Position numbers and translations under genes: made by a program. The notes beneath the pieces were generated by a model, which saw nothing but the letters and a program-made list of their open reading frames with translations, made no database searches and was not told the origin of the DNA. 27,520 nucleotides of DNA from Phallusia fumigata (taxonomy: Eukaryota > Chordata > Ascidiacea > Phlebobranchia > Ascidiidae), in contig QXVZ01012951.1 of NCBI GenBank assembly GCA_008931825.1, forward strand, positions 6,716 to 34,235. The letters run 5' to 3'. The number at the start of each line of letters is the position of its first letter. Position 1 is the first letter of the stretch. Below are positions 20,704 through 27,520 of the stretch, one piece after another.

Positions 20704-22974
20704 TGAAAATAACTTTCCATTGTACAAAGTAACGTAAAAAATATCTTGGCCATATTGGAATAACCAAAGCGCGAGTTAGTTCAGATCCAAAGCAGACGTA
20801 AGCAGACGTAAAATTTAGAAATTTGATAAATCAGGTTGGAAAACAATTTGACGAAATGTACGCATGCGCAGTAAGCTTTATTTTGTTTGTGAATGTGCCC
20901 ATGAAACTTTCGGTTTTATTTACATTTTTGCAACCAATTTTATGCCGTCATACACGTCTTCATTTGTGGTGACGTCACAATTATATTAGAACAGGTCTGT
21001 TGTTGTTTCATCGAATTTTGTCAATTGCTATTGTTCTGTAGCAGTTTGCTCTACCCTACCAACTTTTAAACTAAAGCTTTGTTTTTTTTCATGTAAATAA
21101 ACTTGCATCAGCCAAGTTTGATCGATTATTGAAGGGTTTGTTTCATTAAATTACTGACGGCTGCGCAGTTTCGTAGTTCGTTCGTCTTGTGTGTTGAACG
21201 TACAAACGAAAAAGACATCAAGTCAATACATGTCATGAAGGATGGCAGTAGGGCACGTACTGGTTTCATTGCTTATAACATGAGCCAGTTTGTATTTCAA
21301 CTTGACTCGAGGCAAGGTAAGTTCGGTAGGACAGTTTGTGCACAAAACATGTACCCAAATAAATTGTTTCGACCAAGCCGTTTAACCTATACAGGTGAAT
21401 ATGTGTAACCTTTCGTAACGCTGACTAGGGGAACAATAAACTTTTATTGGGTCAACATAGAAACTATAAAACTATGGTTGCAATCGAGCTCTGTGTGTTA
21501 GGCTGGGTGATTCGGGGGTCACTGCATGTTTAATCATATAACAAGCAGAGCATACAGTGGACGGCGGCGGCATTAGTGCTGTTGTGTAGTCAGTTACTGC
21601 TTGTATGTGTTGCAAAACCCACTACATTGTTGAAGCGGGTATATTTAAATGTCAACACAAGTAGGTGGGAGGTCACTTGAAGGTCACACACGATTGCAAA
21701 ATAAAGTGCGCGGTCTGCCATGCGCAGTACCAGTGTTGTTTGACGTGAGGCTGATAAATCACTTAGTCCACAAGTTCCAGATGTTATGTCAGTTTATTCC
21801 AAGAAAACTTTACCAACGTGGTTATGAAGCAACTAGTAACTGGATGTAGCAAGCAAAACGCATTTCGTGTTGATTTAGCACTTTTACTGTCTCAGACCTG
21901 GTCGGCGGTTTTAAACTGTAGTTGTTCGAACCCACAGGACACGGTCGAGCAAATATTGGTTCATGGGTTGAGGGCTGTCAGTAAACAGTGTTAGACAGGA
22001 AACAGGTGCTGAGCTAACCAGCAGTGAACCTCGTTATTCAAAGAAAGTTTGCCATAAACAAGCGGTTACATCGCTTAAAACCAGGAAGAACACTTAAACT
22101 TGTTTGGTCGCAGAGGTATTCATAACAGAGGTTGGTCTATCAAAAGTTCGTGGTGGCTGCTGCAGTGATTGTAACGGCAGAAATCTACAAGGTGAAATAA
22201 CTAGTACTGTTTGTTTGTGGGCGATTTCGTTTTTTGTTTTTGTTGATGTGTTTGTTTATTATACTTTAAAAGGGAATATTATCTCATTTAGTTAGCGGCA
22301 CTATTTCGCCATTATTATTTGTACCGAGTTAACTAAGTGTTTATCACGTCACACAGCATTGGTAGAACTATTTCAATTTTATATTTTAATTGTTAAGTTT
22401 TAACCGGTTGTGTATTTTCATGTGATTTTCGGAACATTGGAATTTACAACTGTAGCAATTTAGTTATCGTTGGGTTTTACGTAAAACCGGCAAACTATCA
22501 TTGGTTATAAGGCGAAAAAGGTCGATAAAACGAAGAAGGGTTAGTAAACAAAACTTTTAGCACTAGTTTATTCGCCACTTTGTGAATCGGGTAAAAACAA
22601 CGTTAAAACTAAGAGACGCAAAATATTTTTATTCACCCAGCAACGAAAACCTTTAAATTCAAGTCAGGGAATTTCCCTACAGAGTAACGTGTTTCCTATT
22701 TCTGGAAAAGTTGCAAAATAATGAAATCAGTTTCCTCGTAAGTGGCATCGTTGCATGCGGGTGGGATCCCCATAACATATGTTGGGGTCTGGAAAGCGTG
22801 TGGTTTAAGGTTTTGTATTACACTCTTGTAAGTGTGCCTTTTTTATAACAAGGTATATTTAGCTTAGCATATGTTTATTTCCTTTTGTGTGTATTTGTTG
22901 TTGAATTGCCAAGAAATTATAACATAGTTTATGTGAAGCAGTGAATATTTTAAAATACTTATTACAAAGAACTT
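20704..22974. other. intergenic stretch between the TSP1/TIL and SLC43-like genes
   Basis: Begins with the probable 3' UTR to about 21120. The rest shows no domain I recognise. Short open frames at 21187-21408, 21649-21849 and 22104-22295 have no similarity signal. A TGACGTCA lies at 20970-20977. Confidence 0.5.
21096..21101 (+). terminator. candidate poly(A) signal of the TSP1/TIL gene
   Basis: AATAAA about 390 bases after the TAA, followed by a G/T-rich stretch (gaagggtttgtttc). A second hexamer at 21435-21440 is the alternative. Confidence 0.45.
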
Positions 22975-23010
22975 TTGTGTTCCTTAGGTTCATCACATAA
23001 TTATTTCACC

Positions 23011-23040
23011 TGTAGTTTTAAAACTTTGTCATACAAAACC
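23011..23040 (+). promoter_or_regulatory. short 5' UTR with candidate splice acceptor before the SLC43-like ORF
   Basis: The sequence ttatttcacctgtag ends at 23015, 25 bases before the ATG, and looks like a splice acceptor. No obvious donor is seen nearby upstream. In tunicates many mRNAs receive a trans-spliced leader at such a site, so this could be a cis or a trans acceptor. Confidence 0.35.
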
Positions 23041-24528
23041 ATGGCAAACGTGCAATATCTTGTCACTGTGATTTATGTTTTCTTTGAAAGCCTAATTATA
23101 ACAGCAGGCTATGGAGGATGGGTTTTCATTACACCAGTGCTGAAGAAAGAAGGCGTTTTCAGTCATTTATGTAAAAGTGAAGAAAATTTCACCAACACCT
23201 CCACTGAAAACATGACAACGCCACAAAACTCAACAATGTATCCAACTTGCATCTCACAAACTGAAATCCTCAATTTAGTTTTCACTTTGACAACATCCAT
23301 ATCAACTGCATCATGCTTAAGTAACGGAGTTTTGTTCCAAAAGTATGGGTTATGGATTAGTCGGGGAATTGCTTTTGTCATGAATGTAAGCGGTTATTTG
23401 TTGATGGCAACCACAACTGCAACTTCCCCGTACCTTGTATTTCCTGCAATGATTTTGCTGGCAATAAGTGGCTCCCTCTACTATTTAACAAATATTCATA
23501 TCTCAAACTTATTCCCGAAAGCACGATCAACGATCATTTCAGTCATGACTGGAGCAATGTTATCATGTTCTGTTATGTTCCTTGTTCTGTCATTGCTGTA
23601 TGAAATTGGAATGAAATACTCCAGTTTGTTTTACATCATGGCAAGTATGGGGACCATCAGCATATTTGCAACATTTTTTTTGGTACCCCGAAAATTTGTC
23701 CCCCATCCTTTGGTAAATAACTTTTACTATGGAATGAAAACTTGGGTAAACCATAAACCAGTGGTAAATCAATCTGAAGAGGAAGTAAAACTTTCAGCGA
23801 CAGATAACACCAAAGTGGATGTCCACCATGCAGAAAGCTATTCCATCACCAAAGCTTTTAAAACTACTATTTACTGGACTTGTATGATACAAACTGCATT
23901 TCTGCATCTTTGCAATGAATTCTTTCAAAGCACATTTGATTCTTGGATTCGAAGTCTTACTAGTAATGAAAAGGAAGTTGCGTTGTTTACAAATGTCTAT
24001 GGAATATTTTTGCTCGTTGGCGGATTAGCCAGTTCACCACTTTCAGGTGCAATGGTTGATCTCTTAAAAAGATATTTTGCAAAAAAATTTGACAATCAAA
24101 GAATAGTTGACCTCAAAGCACTGTTTATTTGCTCTTTAGTGTTAAGTGTTTTAGGAGTAATTTTCACTGCATTTCTATGTACACCAGTTTTGTATTTGCA
24201 GTTTGTTTCATTTTTAATATATGTCATATTCCGTGTTGCAATATACAGTAGTTGTTCAATCTGTATAGCTGTTTATTTCCCCACTAGAATGTTCGGTACC
24301 CTTGTTGGCATAATTCTTATTATGTGTGCTGTAATATCACTGGTAAGATACCCTTTGCTCAGTCTGGTACTAAGGGCCTTCAATGGCAACTTTACATATG
24401 GTTATTGTCTATTTTTTGTGCTGTGCCTGATTTCATTTGTACATCCAATTTATATTAGCCTTTTAATTCGTCATAAAATGAAACAAAACAAACAGAAGGT
24501 AAATAAAATGGAAAGCATTCAATTGTAA
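23041..24528 (+). CDS. SLC43A3: SLC43 family transporter, SLC43A3-like, single exon, 495 residues
   Basis: A multi-pass plasma-membrane major-facilitator protein. ATG 23041 sits in ACCATGG; earlier in-frame sequence has no ATG. About 12 hydrophobic segments can be counted, six on each side of a long hydrophilic loop (near residues 220-275). The region TNIHISNLFPKARSTIISVM, LLYEIGM and FFLVPRKFVPHPL aligns with SLC43A3 (TNLQIGNLFGQHRSTIITLY, LLYEKGI, FLLMPRGHIPYPL). The first extracellular loop holds four N-glycosylation sequons (NFT, NTS, NMT, NST). Mammalian SLC43A3 moves purine nucleobases, whereas SLC43A1/A2 move large neutral amino acids; the substrate here is not certain. Notable: no introns, unlike all its neighbours. 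Confidence is high for the family and moderate for the subtype. Confidence 0.88.
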   Translation: MANVQYLVTVIYVFFESLIITAGYGGWVFITPVLKKEGVFSHLCKSEENFTNTSTENMTTPQNSTMYPTCISQTEILNLVFTLTTSISTASCLSNGVLFQKYGLWISRGIAFVMNVSGYLLMATTTATSPYLVFPAMILLAISGSLYYLTNIHISNLFPKARSTIISVMTGAMLSCSVMFLVLSLLYEIGMKYSSLFYIMASMGTISIFATFFLVPRKFVPHPLVNNFYYGMKTWVNHKPVVNQSEEEVKLSATDNTKVDVHHAESYSITKAFKTTIYWTCMIQTAFLHLCNEFFQSTFDSWIRSLTSNEKEVALFTNVYGIFLLVGGLASSPLSGAMVDLLKRYFAKKFDNQRIVDLKALFICSLVLSVLGVIFTAFLCTPVLYLQFVSFLIYVIFRVAIYSSCSICIAVYFPTRMFGTLVGIILIMCAVISLVRYPLLSLVLRAFNGNFTYGYCLFFVLCLISFVHPIYISLLIRHKMKQNKQKVNKMESIQL

Positions 24529-24912
24529 ACAGCCCATACTACCATTGATAACAAACATTTCTGTTGCTTGATGTGTGTTGGGAGTAAGAATGCCCCCAAT
24601 TGTTTACGTTTTTGGGTAGTCTATTATACCTATGCCTGATAATGTTGCAGATTTTTAACATGTGTTTAATTTTTATTTAAGGCTGCAATTTGAAACATTA
24701 ACCGTAAGATAGCACTGTGGACACCATGGCCTTGATGCATAAGTTGGGTGCCCATTTTTAATCTTTTTTATGTGTTGTATTCATTGGTTGCTACTTAAAA
24801 TCATACGTTTTGTTTTTGACACATGTTTATTTGTTGTTTGATGTTTAATTGAAAAAATGTGGTGTGCAGTGGAAATGCTAGGCTAAAAATTTAGAGCACA
24901 AAAGTCATATGC

Positions 24913-24918
24913 AATAAA
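24913..24918 (+). terminator. candidate poly(A) signal of the SLC43-like gene
   Basis: AATAAA 385 bases after the stop codon, followed by a T-rich stretch. It is the first canonical hexamer downstream of the ORF on this strand. Confidence 0.5.
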
Positions 24919-24992
24919 ACAATCTTTTCTGACAAAAAATCTACACCTAATGATTTAAATAACAGAATTACAACAGCTATGAAACAAATATN

Positions 24993-25102
24993 TGCTCGGA
25001 GCAAGTGAGAATTTTTCCACTGGGTGGAACAGAGAGCTTCGAGGTGTCATTCCCCGAGCATTGGAATATTTATTTCAACTTATACAGCGCAAAATTGAAC
25101 TG
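24993..25102 (+). CDS. KIF15: KIF15-like exon: loop after the P-loop, truncated at its 5' end
   Basis: Reads [20 protein letters not shown] and [16 protein letters not shown], matching KIF15 just after the TM of GKTFTM. The base before TG is the 'n' at 24992, and an A there would give the expected methionine. Upstream bases do not encode the P-loop. Confidence 0.85.
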
Positions 25103-27507
25103 GTTGGTAGCAAAGATTTATCAATGTAATACTTGATACAAATCATATTCTAAACTGTTGCATATATCGTTCAAGTAGTCAGTTTAAAGTTGGAAAAAAG
25201 TGAGCTAATTAGAACAAAAAAATGTTTTTAGCATGGAGATCAAGTTGAATTTCTTTGCAAATGCTCCTTTCTGGAAATTTACCACGAACAAATCTATGAC
25301 CTGCTCAATCTTGTTTCAACATCGTCATTGCAGTTAAGAGAGTCGCTCAAGCGTGGAGTGTTTGTCGACGGCAACAACGAAATAATGGTTGCTACAGCAA
25401 CAGAAGCATACCAGGTTGGAAATCAACTGCTAATATTAAGCATGGCGTTCCAATTGTCTATGTGCTGAGCACAGCTTATTGTCAATTCAAATGTATAGGA
25501 CAGAAAATAACTGTTTTGTTTGATCCTTGAACATTTTTTCTGCCCTAGACACCTCGCATAAAATACCAGGGAAACATTAGGTTTCATGTTCGATTTTTTT
25601 CGTATTGATGTTTACAGGTTTTGCAGCAGGGTTGGGACCACCGCCATGTCGCCGCTACTTCAATGAACAGGGAAAGTTCAAGAAGTCATGCCGTGTTCAC
25701 TGTCTCCATTGAATCAAAAGACAAGACAGGTAAGAAAGTGAATTACCACTTGAAACTTCAGGTTTGTCAACGATTCTGTTGAAGTAAAAGATACAAGGTT
25801 TCCGCAGAGATTACATCCAAAAATAATAGACTGACGATTACCACACAAAAAGTTAATGAAAGCTCTAAGAAAGTTAAAGAGGGTGTGAATGCTACAAAGT
25901 AGTGGACCTTATTTTTTTCTACTTTGTGACATACTGTAACTATATTTGGTATTTGAATGATTTGCTTTTTTATGGTATGCACTCCCAATCCACTGCTAGA
26001 TTATGCAACATCTTTTGGGTGAAACTGGAGAGTTTTGTAAACTTAACCGAACTTGAAATGTGCAGGAGACATCACGAAAGTTCGTCAGTCCGTGTTAAAC
26101 CTTGTCGATCTTGCTGGTTCTGAGCGACAGCGTGACACTTGTGCAACAGGAGTGAGGTTGAAGGAAGCAGGAAGTATCAACAAATCACTGAGCATTCTCG
26201 GGAATGTAATCATGTCTCTTGTGGATATTGGCAATGGAAAATCAAGGCACGTTCCATACAGAGATTCGAAACTTACGTTTCTGCTTCGAGTAAGTAAACT
26301 ATGATTATATGGTGGTCAGTCTAACCACATACTTATTAATGTCATGGTGTGTCAAGCCTGCAAGAGGCATTATGCCAAATCAGGATCTTTAAAGTGAATC
26401 AGTTGTACCTTAAAGGCCTCAGTGACTGGGCAAGCAAATTATGTTTAAAAACTTTGTAATATTGTGGGTTTGATTGTAACTTCTTAGTACTAATTGGGTT
26501 TCTTTATTGCCCTAAGCTAGTTATGGTGATCAGTTTAGCAATAAAAGTGAGATTTGAACAAGAGTATTTTACATGCTTCAAACAGAACACATTTTTGACT
26601 CATATGTTAAAAAAGTTCTTTTGCTTAAATGTTCTATGATCACCACAGGCGCAAAACCATATCAAATAAAGTTTACTTGTTTCTCATCACCACAGGATTC
26701 TGTAGGTGGAAATGCTCGAACTTACATTATTGCCAATGTCCATCCCAACTCACACTGTTATGGGGAGACTTTGTCCACTCTATACTTTGCACAACGAGCT
26801 AAAATGATCAAAAACAAAGCAAGAGTTAACGAAGATACACAGGGAGACATTCTTGCTTTACAGGTTTGTGAAACAATTATCACCACATTGGCTGTAGTGT
26901 TTCTAATTTTTATTTCATTTATGATTCAGACTCTACTGCTGACAAAATTTTTAATTTTTGAAAGCAAATCAATTTTTTTGGTCCCTGCCATACTTCTGCA
27001 CAAAAAATAAATAAAAACAGGAAACTCAAGTTAAAAATCTTGCAATAGTTTTTAGCTTAAACATCAAATGTTTGGGTTTGGTAAGAACCCCTAATCTTAT
27101 GATTCACGGTAAATTTTTGTCACAAAAACTCTATTTCTTGGAAAATCTTTGTCAAATTACAAGCAAATTTGTATTTAGTCCATGTTTTTTTGACATACAA
27201 TAGTTAAATTTAAAAAGAATTTGGCACTGATGCCTTTGTTGTTTAGAATGAAATACGTCGCTTGAAATTTCTTCTTACACAATCTTCAGTAGATACAAAA
27301 ACACAGGAAGGTAAAAATAAGCAAGTTTTTATAGTTATCTCAACAGACTTCTGTTTATACTACAGTTAAATAAAGTTATTTTTGTTTCTGATGAAGTTCC
27401 CATTAAAGTTCCAGGTTTACCAAACATTTTTTACTTATGTCTCCTTACAAGGGTTCAACTTTGATAATAAAGATAGTGTTACTACGGCAGCTAGCTACAA
27501 ATCTTAT
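24993..27507 (+). CDS. KIF15: kinesin-12 type motor (KIF15-like), partial at both ends
   Basis: Exons: 24993-25102 (starts mid-exon at an 'n'), 25232-25414, 25618-25729, 26066-26289, 26696-26863, 27247-27310, and probably 27397-27414 and 27452-27507. All phases join. Encodes the C-terminal two thirds of a plus-end-directed motor domain: [28 protein letters not shown], switch [12 protein letters not shown], switch [53 protein letters not shown] and the neck [30 protein letters not shown] and [13 protein letters not shown] are typical of KIF15, the spindle motor that backs up Eg5. The P-loop (GQTGSGKT) exon is not upstream, where the SLC43-like gene lies, so the 5' part is missing or misplaced. 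The gene continues past the window into the stalk. Confidence 0.93.
25232..25729 (+). CDS. KIF15: KIF15-like exons 25232-25414 and 25618-25729: central motor and switch I
   Basis: First exon: [25 protein letters not shown] and [12 protein letters not shown]. Second exon: [20 protein letters not shown] and [21 protein letters not shown] is the conserved switch I that contacts nucleotide and magnesium in kinesins. Donors are gttgga and gtaaga. Confidence 0.93.
26066..26863 (+). CDS. KIF15: KIF15-like exons 26066-26289 and 26696-26863: switch II, microtubule-binding helix, neck linker
   Basis: First exon: [35 protein letters not shown] and [15 protein letters not shown]. Second exon: [40 protein letters not shown] and [13 protein letters not shown]. 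These carry switch II (DLAGSE), helix alpha4 and the neck start. Confidence 0.95.
27247..27507 (+). CDS. KIF15: KIF15-like post-motor exons (27247-27310; tentative 27397-27414 and 27452-27507)
   Basis: 27247-27310 encodes [20 protein letters not shown] after tttgttgtttag and ends at a gtaaaa donor in phase 1. An 18-base micro-exon (VPIKVP) and a 56-base exon ([19 protein letters not shown]) keep the frame, but they are supported only by splice-site and phase logic. Confidence 0.5.
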
Positions 27508-27520
27508 GTATTTATTTAGA

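Noticed and set aside
21187-21408. 73-residue open frame in the intergenic stretch with an internal gtaagt
   Set aside because: No recognisable domain, no acceptor or partner exon, and it does not resemble missing kinesin or channel exons.

Overview
The window is an intron-rich piece of an animal nuclear genome, with every recognised gene on the + strand. Small introns (many 50-400 bp), moderate AT richness, abundant tRNA-like and retroelement debris, and near-identical neighbouring copies that differ by scattered SNPs and indels fit a very polymorphic invertebrate chordate. My best guess is a tunicate such as Ciona. That is an inference from style and gene content, not a proven identification.

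Layout. (1) About 1354-13583 holds most of an erg-type (KCNH2/6/7) voltage-gated K+ channel: the end of the PAS domain, a divergent linker, S1-S6 with an SVGFGN filter, the C-linker, the cyclic-nucleotide-binding homology domain, and a C-terminal tail ending in a short coiled coil. All reading phases agree across the exons. The 5' PAS exons lie outside the window. (2) About 14221-20703 holds a complete 12-exon gene for a secreted protein of about 602 residues: signal peptide, an N-terminal region I do not recognise with two furin-like basic sites, two TSP1 repeats, a ten-cysteine TIL module, a third TSP1 repeat and a 22-serine tail. (3) 23041-24528 is an intronless 495-residue SLC43-family (SLC43A3-like) transporter. 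(4) 24993 to the right edge is a KIF15-type kinesin motor that starts abruptly inside an exon, has no P-loop exon upstream, and runs off the window.

Assembly quality dominates interpretation. Six single 'n' bases (2695, 3008, 9367, 14174, 14689, 24992) and one 83-base gap (15192-15274) behave as contig joins. Three of the resulting segments are duplicated: 7326-9366 / 9368-11450, 2696-3007 / 3639-3967, and 14523-14688 / 15275-15440. The first carries two channel exons twice with only silent differences, so unmerged haplotypes are more likely than true duplicated exons.

Non-coding content of note: a Penelope-like GIY-YIG endonuclease remnant flanked by inverted repeats, with small deletion derivatives elsewhere; a compact cluster of four nuclear-receptor half-sites (DR2-DR5-DR5) in a channel intron upstream of a plausible internal promoter and start; and a large excess of the palindrome TGACGTCA. 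The genes do not form an operon or pathway. They are independent neighbours: membrane excitability, extracellular matrix or secreted signalling, solute transport, and mitotic motor.
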